Assembly: GCF_001659605.2 (NCBI RefSeq)
Contig: NC_035172.2
Location: 17,981,051 to 18,045,050 of the forward strand
Origin: Manihot esculenta
Taxonomy: Eukaryota > Streptophyta > Magnoliopsida > Malpighiales > Euphorbiaceae
Length of the DNA stretch: 64,000 nt
Direction of reading: 5' to 3'
This document shows, piece after piece, positions 45,499 to 57,500 of this stretch. Under the pieces are notes generated by a model. It ran no database searches and was not told the DNA's origin. It saw only the letters and a program-made list of their open reading frames with translations. Position 1 is the stretch's first letter. Every line of letters starts with the position of its first letter. The position numbers and the translations under genes were made by a program.

Positions 45499-47143
45499 TG
45501 ACAGGAGCGGTTGTCGAAGCCGGTCAAAAATAACCTTCTTGGTTACCTACAAATACAACTGTAGACAGTGGTGAAGGATCGTATCCACAGAGAATTGATT
45601 ACCTATTTATTTATCTTAATCAAGACCAATCAAACCAATGGAAAGCACAAGTGAAGGCAAGTAATTGCAAATAGAACAAAAGTAAAGTGCAAGCAAAGTA
45701 AAAAGGGGGGTTTTGAGATGATTTGATTAACAACTAATGAAAGCAATTAAAACAGCAAGTAATTAAAATAAAAGAGGAAATCAATAAGAGAAAGGTCTAG
45801 TTGAAGATATGGATCCACTTTAGTTGTTTGGGTTGATCATTGAAACATGGTTATCTTGATTGACTCAATAGGTTGGTTATGGGGGTGGAAGACGCTTCTC
45901 ACCACCATGTCTTTCCTTATGAACAAATTCATTAGGGAACGTCCTCTAACCAATTACTAATCAACAAATTACCAAGGAACGTCCTTGGGCCATAGGCATC
46001 AAAACAATTGCCAATTGCATGAAGAACAAGAAAGATCCAAACCCTAACTACTCAAACGCATGAGATGTTGCTAGATCATGCAATTTCTTGGTTTTTACAC
46101 CAAGTGTTCTTAGATCAGAATATTTCCAGCAATTACGGACTAACAAATATCCTAATCAACAATCAATTAACTTTGCAATCAAGAATCAAGTGGCCAATTT
46201 GATCAAAACAACAAAGCAATCTTTATAATTAAGCACAATTGCATGAATATTGAATAAATCAAAAGCAAACACTTTATGTTCAGATCTCACAACCTTTTAA
46301 ACAACCTTAGTTTCAACAAAACATCAACTAGAAATAGGGTTTCAGCCACTCATGGCTGAACCAAAACAGAAAATAAAAGAAAAGAACAAAGAAGATGAAG
46401 AACTAAGGTGGAGGAGCCTTTGGAGAGCCTTGATCAATCCCTTGATGGAAGATTATGATTCTTGGTCTTCTTGAGGCCTTTAAATAGATCTTGAGAGGCT
46501 GCCTTTTTTCCTTTTTAGTGTCCATGTATCTTTGAGTGATTGCCCCATAGTGCCCTTGAGTTTTCTTTGTGCATGTGTGGAGTTGCAAGCCCTTTTTGGT
46601 CTTTTGATTGATGTCCAAGGTGTGTCCAAGAAGATTCATGCACTAAAGAGGAAGGTGGAGGCTTGATTTGAATTTTGAATGAGCATGGCACTATGTAGGA
46701 AACATGTGATCTTCAAGATTTGGCTCATTAAATAGGGAAGAGCATGTTCGGGGGCAAGTTCGGCCGCCTAAGTTAAGTTTCGGGGGCAGGACTTTCGTCT
46801 CTGGAGCCAAGGTTCGGCGGCCGAAGGTGCCCCCGAAGGTGGGTGACTTTCGCCTCTGGACTGGACTTTAGGCCGCCGAAAGTGCCCCCGAAAGTGGGTG
46901 ACTTTCGGCTTCCGAAAATGCTGCCGAAGGTGCCCCCGAAAGTGGTTGAGTTTTGGCTTCCGAAAGTGCTTCCGAAAGTGGCTGTTTTTGGGCATTCTTT
47001 GGCACTTTTAAGAGCATTTTCTTCAAATTGTTTCTTCACACCTAATACTTGCAAAACATGATTAAAACCACAAAATTAGGTAGAATAGGTGCAAATAAAC
47101 ATCAATAAGATCATGAAAATATGGACTAAAATATGCTCTATCA
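45499..47143 (-). repeat. 5' LTR of element D
   Basis: Near-identical partner of 41439-43095, with a handful of substitutions and one 12-bp unit fewer near 46970. Confidence 0.92.
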
Positions 47144-47148
47144 GCGGC

Positions 47149-48045
47149 CGAATGTCTCCTCCAGAGACGAAAGTCGGGCATGTTCGGCGGTCAAATCCTC
47201 CTTTGGCTGCCGAACCTGAGTTCATCCAGAACTCAGCTTCGTGCATAAACACGCCTCCCACACATTCCAATCCTTCCCAACATGCATCCAACCTCTCTAA
47301 CTCATCCATATCTCAAAACAGCAAGCATATAGGAGCTTAAGACAACTTAAACTCCAACAAACAAGCTCAACAAGCAAACATAAAGCATAAAGGGTCCATA
47401 AACCCTAATATGCACAACTCATGCAAACTCAAGCATTAACTCCCCTTCCCTTCATAAAACTCATAGAAAACAGTATAAAAACCAAGGATCTCCACTTACC
47501 TCTTGAAGAACAAAGGCTGGTGTGATCCAAACTCGAAGATATGGAGATCCAAGCTCCAAACTCCTCCAAGCTTTCAAACTCTTCAAAAACACATAAAACT
47601 TACTTAAAACTTGTTTAACTTTGAAAGATTTGATGACAAACCATGAAAACAATCCAAGGAGATCAAGAACTCACCTAGGCCAGAAAGAGAGAAGAATCCT
47701 CCTCCTTTTTTCTGGACTCGGTGCCCTTTATAGATGAACAAACGCCTCAGCTTCGGCAGCCGAATCGCATACAAAACCATGCAACGTTCGGCGGTCGAAC
47801 TCAGACTTTCGGGGGCCGAATCTTGGGCATTTTCGGCGGCCGAACTTTCCCTTCGGCGGCCGAACATGGCAAAATGCCTCCTTGGCCTTTTCTCTTCAAC
47901 ACTCATTCCTATCTCATTTAAAACCTTCAAACACTTAAAGAAAACATTTAAAAAAACCTTTCTCTTACCCTTCTAGATACCTCTGACATCCTCGAATTCC
48001 CTCAGGCGGTAGGAATTCCGATGCCTGATCTAGCCAGGTATTACA
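47149..48045 (-). repeat. 5' LTR of element C, second part
   Basis: Resumes CGAATGTCTCCTCCAGAG after D's duplication and runs to GCCAGGTATTACA. It keeps the reversed TATA region (CCCTTTATAGATG, 47725-47737) and the palindromes near 47750-47865 that are partly missing from the 3' LTR. Confidence 0.9.
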
Positions 48046-49212
48046 AAAACAATCATAGGAATCATGCAAAGGAAGGCTGAACAGGGCACTTTCGGCGGCA
48101 GGTTCGGCGGCCGAAAGTCCCTCCAGAGCCGAAACTCAGCCACTTTCAGCGGCACCTTCGGCGGCCGAAAGTGGTTTCAGAGCCGAAACTCATGCATGTT
48201 CGGTGGCACCTTCGGTGGCCGAAACCCCCTTCCAGAGCCGAAAGTCCACTTTCGGGGACAGGGTTCGGCAGCCAAAGGCTTGCCTCCACAGGCAGGTTCG
48301 GCGGCCGAAAGTCCCTTCGGCTGCCGAACCTGAGTTCTTCCAAAGTGGCAGAACTCAGCCTCTCATTGCACATTTGCCTCCCAAACCAATCCAACATGCA
48401 TTTAGCTATTCTACAACATGCATACACAAGCAAATAAGCATTTAGGGGTCTCAAACTATCCTAAACCCCAACACAAACACATAAAGCAACTCAAACATCA
48501 TACATTACCCAAAAACTCAACATTTACCCTAACAACAAACAACTAACTCACACATGCATTTCTAACCCATAAACTTTCATAAAACTTGTTTAAAACATGA
48601 AATGAGCTAAGGATCTATTCTTACCTCTTGAAGATCGAGAGGAGAGGAGATCCAACTCAGAGGTGGGGGAGATCTAGCTCCTTGGGCCTCCGAATTTCAA
48701 AAACTTGCTCTAAGCTCACAAATCTTCAAAAATCAAGTAAACGCTTGTTAACACTTGAAAGATTTGAGGAAAACTCATCAAAATCAACCATGGGAGAGCA
48801 TGGACTCACCGTTGGCCGAAAATAGGGGAGAAAGCTCGCCCGTTTTCGGCTATGGGTCCTTTTATAGGTGGCTAGCCAGGCCACCTTCGGAAGCCGAAGG
48901 TGACTCCAAAATGCATGCATTTTCGGCGGCCGAACATGAGGTTTGGTGGCCGAACATGAGCCTTATTCGGATGCCCAACGTGCCCCCCTAAACTATCCCA
49001 CGTTCGGCGGCCGAACTTGTGGTTCGGCGGCCGAACCTGGAAATGCCTCCATGGTCTTTTCCATTCAAAACTCCTTTTCTTTCTTACTTAAAACCTTAAA
49101 ATACTTTAAAATATTTTATGAAAATATGATTTTATCCTTCTAGAGGTTTCCGACATCCGAGATTCCACCGGACGGTAGGAATTCCGATACCGGAGTCTAG
49201 CCGGGTATTACA
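48046..49212 (-). repeat. 5' LTR of element B, second part
   Basis: After the duplicated AAAAC (48046-48050) it continues AATCATAGGAATCATGCAAAGG, as in 21552 onwards. It has palindrome blocks (48090-48330 and 48890-49040), a reversed donor-like site (CTTACCTCTTGAAG near 48620), a reversed TATA (TTTTATAGG, 48859-48867) and the end CGGGTATTACA. It shows what the left LTR looked like before the GTGCC solo insertion. Confidence 0.9.
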
Positions 49213-49400
49213 CAAAGTCATTTATCATAGTATGCCTAGTAACTATTCTAGTACTCCTAATAGCTATAGGTGGTTTAGTTTGTGTATCTTGAGTGGTAGA
49301 TTAAATGGTGGCTAAGATGGAGTTAGGCTGATAAGCGTGTTGTTATATTTCTTAAGCACCAGTAGATTAAGAATCAAATTCAAAAGTTGTATCAATGTCA
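49213..49400 (-). pseudogene. Ty1/copia pol remnant, right part (pre-RT linker)
   Basis: Begins with the duplicated CAAAG. The minus strand reads PPIAIRSTRIVTRHTMINDFV, like the (R)RSTR...PSYLKDYV segment before copia RT, which fits as the N-terminal side of the relic at 18969-20401. How far it continues to the right is unclear. Confidence 0.6.
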
Positions 49401-49952
49401 AGTACAGTTAAATGGATAACCCTAGTATTGGATTGGGCAGTAGGCTCACTTTGGGAGAGATTTTCAGCATCAGTGATCATCGTGGGAATAAATCTAAGTA
49501 GATTAGGCTTCAGGCACCACCCCCCACTCGAAAACCATGAAAAGCAGAGCCCTTGAAAGTGCTTACCAATTTTGGGATGGTCAGTACAAGGCCAAAAATT
49601 GGAACACATTGATTCCGCTTGTTTTCGTCCTTTCAAAGATGTTGGAATGCACGGGGCAGGAGAAAGTCCTCTGAATGGCATATGGAAAACAATTCTCATA
49701 AAACGCTATATTCCTTGAAAAGATAATTATTTTATTTTGAAAACTCTAAAGCTTATAAGTTTTAAAATAAAATTCATATCTAATAAAAATGCATTTAAAA
49801 GCTCTTTAATCAAACTTGTATTTGTGAGGCTTTGTGTTAGTTGCAAAACATAGTCACCCAAAAATTTTGAGATGATTGTAATTAGGTATTTTCTCAAATA
49901 AAGTTTCATAGGATATTTTCTATTTTAGAACTCTAGTTGGCATTCTATTTAT
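49401..49952. other. Unassigned AT-rich flank
   Basis: A minus-strand frame of 110 codons (49699-49367) overlaps it, but I recognise no domain beyond the linker above. Possibly more of the copia relic. Confidence 0.35.
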
Positions 49953-51819
49953 TGTAATAATCGGCTAAACACCAATATTAAAATTTTAAATTTTCAACGG
50001 AATCTCCATTGGAATCTAGAATCTCAAAATTGAAAATCTTAGAAGGTTAAAATGAATTTTTAAGAAAATGAATTTTAAGTATTTCAAAAATGTGTTTTAA
50101 AAAAAGTTTTAGCGTTCGGCCGTCAACCTTCCAAGTTTGGCCGCCAAATGTTGGCTAGCAGACCCATCTATAAAAGGGTCTCAGCTCGAAAGGGAGAAAG
50201 GATTTTCTCTATTTCAAGCAAAAGTTAGTCTTCTGCCCCATTTCTTCACAAATTTCATCTTTTAGTAATCTTCTCATGGATTTCTAACCTTGTTAAGAAT
50301 CAAGTTTGGGTTTTCAAGTCTTTAGCAATTGGGACCCTTCGGAGCTCATCTCTTCCTCTTTTCTGAATTCTTTGTTGTTGTGGTCATTATTTATCTAAGA
50401 GGTAAGTTAGAATTCTTGTCTCTCTCCTGTTTTGAGTTTTTAAAGGAAATTTTAAGTTGGGTCAAGTGTTTGAGCTTTGTATGCCAGTTTTTGAGGGTTA
50501 GGTTCAAGGTTTGTTTTGTTTGGGTAAATCCTTATCTTGTTTAATGCATGTTGAAGTTTGTTATGGTTTTAAGTGGTCTTAGGTTTCCTAAGATTTTAAG
50601 TTGTGGTTTATAGCTATTGCATGTGGCTTTGTTAGTGTTCTGGAGGCTGTGGTAAAGAGCATAATCGGGTTCTACATTGCAAAAGAACTCTAGGTTCAAC
50701 TGCCGAACCTGTATATGAAGGCTGCCACCTTTGGCAGCCTAACCTGCTTCCAAAAGTTGGGACTTTCGAATCTGTAAGGGACTTTAGGCCGCCAAGCTTG
50801 CCGCCGAAAGTCCCTTGTCCAGCCGATTTCAGTCCGTTCTCTATATGTTTTCTTATATGCTTTTAGGGGTGTCGTAGGATAGTTTTAAGAGTGTAAAGAT
50901 TATGTTTAGTCCCTCATTTAAGTCTATTTGTATAGGATCAGGCATGAAAGACCATAAAAATTAGCAGTGAGATAACTGCTTCAAAGAGAGACCAAAGTCC
51001 ACAATAGTGAATAGAACTAAACTAAACTCTTATTTCAAATCGAATAAAGATTTTAAGTATGCTCATGCATCAAGAAGGCCATGTATATTTGAATAGGTTA
51101 TTTTGCATTACATTGACGAATATGATGCATTGCATATTCATTTGTTGCTGTGGATGGATATTTGATAACCCACTAGTCCTCAAGCATGATATATTATGTT
51201 ATGTATGACGGACATAGAAGTCTAGGTCAAGACCCATTCTACGCCTTTATAGATATATTATGTTTAAGATGAAGTCCTGAGGAGCACTCATTGTAGGTCG
51301 GGCACTATTGAAGCTTATGAGAGTTACTAGTGACAAGTCTATTTTGTTGTGATTTATCTGTTTTATGATGCATACATTGAGCATATGTTTTATACTATGT
51401 TTTTATTCACTAGGCTCCAGTAGCTTATTCATTTCCCTTAAGCCCATGTTTCCAATATTAGAGTTAGCATGGGAGATCAGTAGTGTCTTTTGGTATAGCT
51501 CCTTACATAATAGTTTAGTTGTGGATATATAATGTGTTATGGTTTAGAATTGTGCTTTGCCCAAATTTTCTTTTATGAACCAAACTATGTTATATAATGA
51601 TGACTATAATGGAGCATTTGATGGGGTCTATAGTATAGGTTTATAATTTCAATTATATATGTATGCTCATGCCGAGTTTTGATTCATATTATGAAAATAT
51701 TTTATGTATGTTTTAAGATCATATTAGGATTATATCATATGTAATAGTTTGTATAGTAAGCTTGCTACGGGCTCCGATGATCTTAAGTCGATCTGAACCT
51801 TAGCTTTCAAGTTATTACA
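49953..51819 (+). repeat. 5' LTR of element E
   Basis: 1867 bp, diverged from A. It keeps the TATA box CTATAAAAGGG (50168-50178), the donor-like AAGAGGTAAGTTAG at 50397-50410, decayed CATTCTACGCC units near 51235 and CTACGGGCTCCGATGATCTTAAG near the end. The palindrome blocks are reduced to relics such as AGCGTTCGGCCGTCAACC near 50110 and GACTTTAGGCCGCCAAGC near 50780. Confidence 0.85.
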
Positions 51820-51822
51820 TAT

Positions 51823-51834
51823 TGGTATCAGAGC
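51823..51834 (+). promoter_or_regulatory. PBS of element E (tRNA-iMet)
   Basis: TGGTATCAGAGC, three bases past the LTR end. Confidence 0.88.
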
Positions 51835-52083
51835 TCTAGGTTTATATGGTTGGACCTAGAGTGTTGGGCTCATAGATGTTATAGGGCAAGCATAGTTAGC
51901 AAAATACATGTCCACTAGGGATAGGATCTAGAGTTCTATCTTGGTGTATGTATGTTTATCTGAAATGCTTTGACTATGTTCATGTGCATTAAGGATGTGA
52001 TATGTATGTTGTGTGTTCATTTACATCCATATGAACCATATGATGCTAATATTTATGTTTTTAATATTTTTTTAGAAGGCAAG

Positions 52084-52660
52084 ATGCGTGGCTCATGTAG
52101 ATCTACATGATTGACCGATGCCCTACCTAAAAATAAGGGTATGGATGCCCTTCCCCTTACTGCTCCATCAAGAGCACGAGCAAGCAGAAGGAATAGAGGA
52201 GAAGACCCTAGAAGTTCTTTTGATGTAAACAAAAGGATAGGATCTCTTTTAATTGATTCTTTTATGAAATTATGATGTTTTAAATCATTCAATGGATCCA
52301 TTTGAAAATAATTAGATGATGAAAAAAATTATCAAAGATTGACATTTCTTATTTATATTCAACAACATACTAATAGTTTCTTGATTTTGTATAAGTGATT
52401 GTTCAACCCTTGTCTTGTAATAGATGGTCTGGGTAGGATGTCTGCTAATGCCAGAGAATTAGTGGGAGATGAACAGAGGATAGATGAAAGTTTAGGTATG
52501 AATATTAAAAGAGAGGGTGTGAGAGAGTCTGAAGGAGAAATAGCAGGCGCCTAGGTCTTAGAATTAGCTTATCTACCGCAGTACCAGTTTTACCTAGAGG
52601 GACCCAATTATCCAATAGGAGGTTCATCGGATTACTCTATTTATTAGCCTTATCCCTCAC
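52084..52660 (+). pseudogene. gag: Gag N-terminus of element E
   Basis: ATG at 52084 matches the [10 protein letters not shown] start but reads MRGSCRST and a TGA. Homology goes on in broken frames (SREGEDPRSSFDVNKR, then after the insert MSANARELVGDEQRID) to the Pro-rich linker, where the D-family solo LTR enters at 52661. The last five bases CTCAC are its target duplication. Confidence 0.75.
52241..52419. other. AT-rich insertion of ~180 bp in E's gag
   Basis: Absent from A, B and C at the same place. It runs from GATCTCTTTTAATTG to CTTGTAA and has ATAG on both sides (52237-52240 and 52420-52423), which may be a 4-bp duplication. No terminal inverted repeats or known element recognised. 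Confidence 0.5.
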
Positions 52661-54503
52661 TGACAGGAGCGGTTGTCGAAGCTGGTAAAAAATAACCTTC
52701 TTGGTTACCTACAATTTACAACTGCAGACAGTGGTGAAGGATAGTATCCACAGAGAATTGATTACCTATTTATTTATCTCAATCAAGACCAATAGAACTA
52801 ATTGAAAGCACAAGTGAAGGCAAGTAATCAAAGAGAAATAGAAACAAGTGCAAGGAAAATAAAAAAAGGGGGTTTTGAGATTGATTTGTCTAACAACTAT
52901 CGAAAGCAATTAAAATAGCAAGTAATCAAAATAAAACAAGAAATCAATATGAGAAAAGTCTAGTTGAAGATATGGATCCACTTTGGTTGTTTGGGTTGAT
53001 CATTGAAACATGGTTATCTTGATTGAATCAATAGGTTGGTTATGGGGGTGGAAGACGCTTCTCACCACCATGTCTTTCCTTATGAACAAACAGATTAGGG
53101 AACGTCCTCTAATCAATTACTAATCAACAAATTGTCAAGGAACGTCCTTGGGCCATAGGCATCAAAACAATTGCCAATTGCATGAAGAACAAGAAAGATC
53201 CAAACCCTAGCTACTCAAACGCATGAGATGTTGCTAGATCATACAATTTCTTGGATTTTTACACCAAGTGTTCTATGGACAGAATATTTCCAGCAATTAC
53301 GGACTAACAAATATCCTAATCAACAATCAATTAGCTTTGTAATCAAGAATCAAGTGGCCAATTTGATCAAAACAACAAAGCAATCTTTAGAATTAAGCAC
53401 AATTGCATGAATATTGAATAAACCAAAAACAAACACTTTATGTTCAGATCTCACAACCTTTTAAACAACCTTAGTTTCAACCAAACTTCAACTAGAAAGA
53501 AGGTTTCAGCCACTCATGGCTGAACCAAAACAGAAAATTAAAGAAAAGAAGAAAGAAGAAGAACCGGTGGTGGCGAAAGTGGTGGAGGAGCGGCGGCCAA
53601 ACCTTGGAGAGGTTGGGAGATTCAAAATCTGCCTCTTCTTGTCTTCTTGAAGCCTTTAAATAGATCTTGAGAGGCTCCTTAGGGTTTGGTAGCAGTCCAT
53701 GAGTCTTTTAGAGGCTGTCCAAAGTGCCCTTGGTCCCATATGTGCCTTCTTTGTGCATGGGTGAAGGCAAAAACGAGATGCATGTGATGGGGGGCAAGTG
53801 GGGGCTCTTTGGTCTTTTTAATTGCTGCCCAAGGTCTTCAAGATGTTGCCTAAAGAGTTAAGAGGCTGCCCATGCACTAATAAGGAAGGTGGAGCCTCCT
53901 TTTGAATTTTGAATGTGCATGATACTAAGTGGGAAACATGTGATCTTCAAGATTTGGCTTCCTTAATAAGCTTGATCTTGAAATCCAATATTTGAATGTG
54001 AATCTTGAAGATTTGGATCTCAAAATACTTCCCTTGTTTGGCTCCTCAAATATGGCAACTTGAGATATGGCTTCTTGAATGAGGAAAGAGTGCATTGGGA
54101 GGCATTTTCGGCTACCTAAAATGAGTTTCGGAGGCTGGACTTTCGGCTCTGGACGCAAGGTTCGGCGGCCGAAGGTGCCCCCGAAGGTGGGTGACTTTCG
54201 CCTCTGGACTTGACTTTAGGCCGCCGAAAGTGCCCCCGAAAGTTGGTGACTTTTGGCTTCCGAAAGTGCTTCCGAAAGTGCTTCCGAAGGTGGGTGACTT
54301 TCGGCTTCCGAAAGTGCTTCCGAAGGTGCTTCCGAAAGTGGCTGTTTTTTGGCATTCTATGGCACTTTTAAGAGCATTTTCTTCAAATTGTTTCTTCACA
54401 CCTAATATTTGCAAAACATGATTAAAACCACAAAATTAGATAGAATAGGTGCAAATAAACATCAATAAGATCATGAAAATATGGACTAAAATATGCTCTA
54501 TCA
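52661..54503 (-). mobile_element. Solo LTR of the D family (TSD CTCAC)
   Basis: 1843 bp, TGACAGGAGCGG...GCTCTATCA, with CTCAC at 52656-52660 and 54504-54508. It is longer than the LTRs of D because of extra sequence around 53660-54080. The palindrome block (54130-54345) is enriched in GTGCTTCCGAAAG units. Orientation is given by likeness to D. Confidence 0.9.
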
Positions 54504-54508
54504 CTCAC

Positions 54509-54561
54509 ACATGCCCTATCCTCCATATTACCTACCATGTCCACCCTATCTCGTGCATTCG
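54509..54561 (+). pseudogene. Short gag piece of element E
   Basis: ACATGCCCTATCCTCCATAT and on to CGTGCATTCG, the Pro/Tyr-rich linker codons (MPYPPYYLP) between two insertions. Confidence 0.7.
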
Positions 54562-57500
54562 TGTAACGACCCGGAAACCGGACCGCTACCGGCGCTAAGA
54601 TCCAGATCGGCTTAAGGCCGCCGGGACCTGTAGCAAGCCTAACATACATCCTGTAAACCTGTTAAATCTCATACATGATCAAACATAAACATAAAAATTT
54701 TGAACTTTCTCATTCATTTACCAAGCTTAACCTGTGCATGCACAATTCATAACCATAAATATCAAACCCCACACTGGAGCCCTCAACAAATGCTCCAATG
54801 GGGTATCATATCATACATAAAGCCTGGTTTACATAAACATTGATAAAACATTATATAGATCATGTACAAAGGGATTACCGACATACTAGGGTCAAGCACA
54901 TCTCTAAACCTCAATACTCATCATTACATTACATTGCTGAACTATACATCATATTACATTATTTTCATGTCCATATCTAGCTATTACATAAAGCATGACT
55001 TCTTATTCTTGTTGACCTCCTGATTCTATCCCGTACCTGCAACTTGGGGGATTAAGGGAATGGGGTGAGCTACTAGAGCCCAGTGAGCAGAATAATAAAA
55101 ACATTTAAAACATATGCTATCATGGAATGTATCACATCTCAGACAAATCACATCAAGGATGAACTTGTCACCGATAGCCCACTACACATTCCAATAGTGC
55201 GAGGGGCGTAGAATGGGCCTCACTGGTCTTTCTCTTACATTAACATAACATAACATACCATTCCAATATGCCAAGGGCGTAGAATGGGCCTCACTGGTCT
55301 TTCTTTTACATAGTGCCAGGGGCGTAGAATGGGCCTCACTGGTCTTTCATACCGTATCATCACTATCTCATATCATATTATATCATAGTGCGGGCTAAAG
55401 GATCATCCAACATTCATCCACATCAACAACATAATATGCAATGCAACATATTCGTGAATTCTAATGCAAGCACCCTAATATACCTCATGGCATTGATGAT
55501 GCGTGAATCATGCTAAAACTTTCATTATTTACTTTGAAACATAAAGAGTCATTCTACTCACCTTAGGCTAGCTCTGACAAAACACTGAAGCAGCTGTCTC
55601 ACTGCTGGGGTCCTCGGTTCCTTGGGTCCGAACCTACACAGGTGGACTCAAATGAGGGACCAAACATACATGAACATGACTCTAAAATACTCCCCAAAAA
55701 CCCCCTAAAACACCTTAAAACAATCACTGAAATCATGCAAAGGAAGGCTAAACAGGGCACTTTCGGCGGCAGGTTCGGCGGCCGAAAGTCCCTCCAGAGC
55801 CGAAACTCAGCCACTTTCGGCGGCACCTTTTGCGGCTGAAAGTCCCTTCCAGAGACGAAACTCATGCATGTTCGGCAGCACCTTCGGCGGCCGAAACTCC
55901 CCTCCAGAGCTGAAAGTCCACTTTCGGGGGCAGGGTTCGGCAGCCAAAGGCTGGCCTCCACAAGCAGGTTCGGCGGCCGAAAGTCCTTCAGCTGCCGAAC
56001 CTGAGTTCTTCCAAAGGGCAAAACTCAGCCTCCACATGCACATTTTGCCTCCCAAACCATTCAATCATGCATTTGCCTATTCTACAACAAGCATACACAA
56101 GCAAATAGGCATTTAGGGGTCTCAAACTATCCTAAACCCCAACACGAACACATAAAGCAACTCAAACATCATACATTACTCATAAACTCAACATTAACCC
56201 TAACATGCAATTGATAGAACGGTTGTCGAAGCCGGTCAAAATAAATAACCTTTTTAACTACCAACAATATTAAAACTGTAGACAGTGGTAAAAGGATCGT
56301 ATCCACAGGGAATTGATACTTATTTACCTTCCTTGAGTAGACCAAATGAACAAACAGAAAATAAATAAACAATGAAAATAAATTGCGAGTAAAGTAAATA
56401 AGGGGGGTTTGAGATTGATTTGATTAAACTAATGGTGGAAACAATAAAGTAAAGCAAATAATAAAAATAAAGAGAAAACAAATAAGAGAAAAGCTCTAGT
56501 TGAAGATTCGGATTCACTTTAAGTTGATGGGATTGATCATTGACTCATATGTTCCTTTGTTGATTCAATAAATTGGCCATGGAGATTGAAGAAGCTTCTC
56601 ACATCCATTATCTCTCTTTTAGGTTAAATCAATTAGGGATAGTCCTCCAATTAATTACTAATTAACAATTGCCAAAGAACGTCTTTGAGCCACAGGCCTT
56701 ATACAATAGTCAATCGCATAAAGAAATAGAGAGAACCAATTCTAGTCACCCACATGCATGGAGACAACACTAGATCATGCAATTTCCTTGGTTTTTACAC
56801 CAAGTGTTCTTATATTTGAGCAATCCAAGCAAATACGGACTAAGATTATTCAAACAACAATATATTACCTTGAAATCAAAGATCAATAGAGATCCGCAAG
56901 ACAAAGCAATAATATCTTAAAGCACCAAATTACATGAATATTGAAAAGCAACTAAAGATTAACCATGTAGTTCAAGTCTCTCAATCCAAAAATACAACCA
57001 AAGTTTCACCAAATCCTCAACTAGAAAAAAGGTTTCAGCCACTCATGGCTGAAACAAAAACTAAAAATAAAGAAAGGAAGAAAAAGAGAAGATGTCACTT
57101 GCAATCCCGTAGGTGTCTCCCAGGGGGAGTGTAAAGACCATGTAGAGGCTTCTTATGTGGCTTTTTATAGTTGAAAAGTGTTGCCCTAGGTCATACTTAC
57201 TGCCCAAGAGGTATTTTCTGCCCAAGATGTGTCTGAAAAGGAAAGAATCGCGCTTTTCGGCTTCAGAAGGAAGGCTGCGCGAAAATGCACTGCGAAAGGA
57301 AGTTGATGCGCGCGGTTTGGTCTCAGAAAGGGAAGGAGGCGCAGATTGTGCTTCCTAAATAAGTTTAGATGCTGACCTTGCTTCCTAATTAGTGTAGAGG
57401 CTGCCCAAGGTGCTGCCCATGTGCAACTTGCTGCCCAAGTTGTTGCAAACGAGGAAAGAATCGGACTGCAAGGCTTCAGAAAGAAGTTGGCGCGCAGATT

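Larger units (their letters stand above)
41439..47143 (-). mobile_element. Element D: young non-autonomous LTR retrotransposon (TSD GCGGC)
   Basis: 5705 bp, TGACAGGAGCGG...GCTCTATCA, flanked by GCGGC at 41434-41438 and 47144-47148. LTRs of 1657 and 1645 bp are almost identical; the size difference is one 12-bp GTGCTTCCGAAG unit. On the minus strand it has a tRNA-Asp PBS, one ORF and a PPT, but no protease, RT, RNase H or integrase. The tRNA-Asp PBS and remnants of Gag tail and pre-RT leader resemble the Athila/Tat group. It must use enzymes from another element. Three LTR relatives in the window (both LTRs here and the solo LTR at 52661), plus a diverged one at 56212, show that the family has been active. 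Confidence 0.9.
33841..48045 (-). mobile_element. Element C: deleted Tekay-like element (TSD AAAAC)
   Basis: Starts TGTAACAGCCCGG and ends GCCAGGTATTACA, flanked by AAAAC at 33836-33840 and 48046-48050. LTRs: 33841-35970 and 40080-48045, the latter split by element D. The internal region is only 4.1 kb and carries gag, repeated protease-area sequence and scraps of RT, with no RNase H or integrase recognised. It has a tRNA-iMet PBS at 40065-40076. It would depend on an intact relative for movement. Confidence 0.9.
20402..49212 (-). mobile_element. Element B: Tekay-type element with nested insertions
   Basis: Starts TGTAACGACCCGG and ends CGGGTATTACA, with 5-bp duplications CAAAG on both sides, inserted into the copia remnant. 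Order from left: 3' LTR (split by a solo LTR), PPT, end of chromodomain, another solo LTR, pol, gag, PBS at 32683-32694, 5' LTR (split by element C). Without the insertions it would be about 10 kb, like A. Its pol has several frameshifts and stops. Confidence 0.9.

Noticed and set aside
50329..50544. Hydrophobic 71-codon ORF in E's 5' LTR
   Set aside because: It lies over the donor-like site within an LTR, is not kept in E's 3' LTR or in A, and has no family signature.
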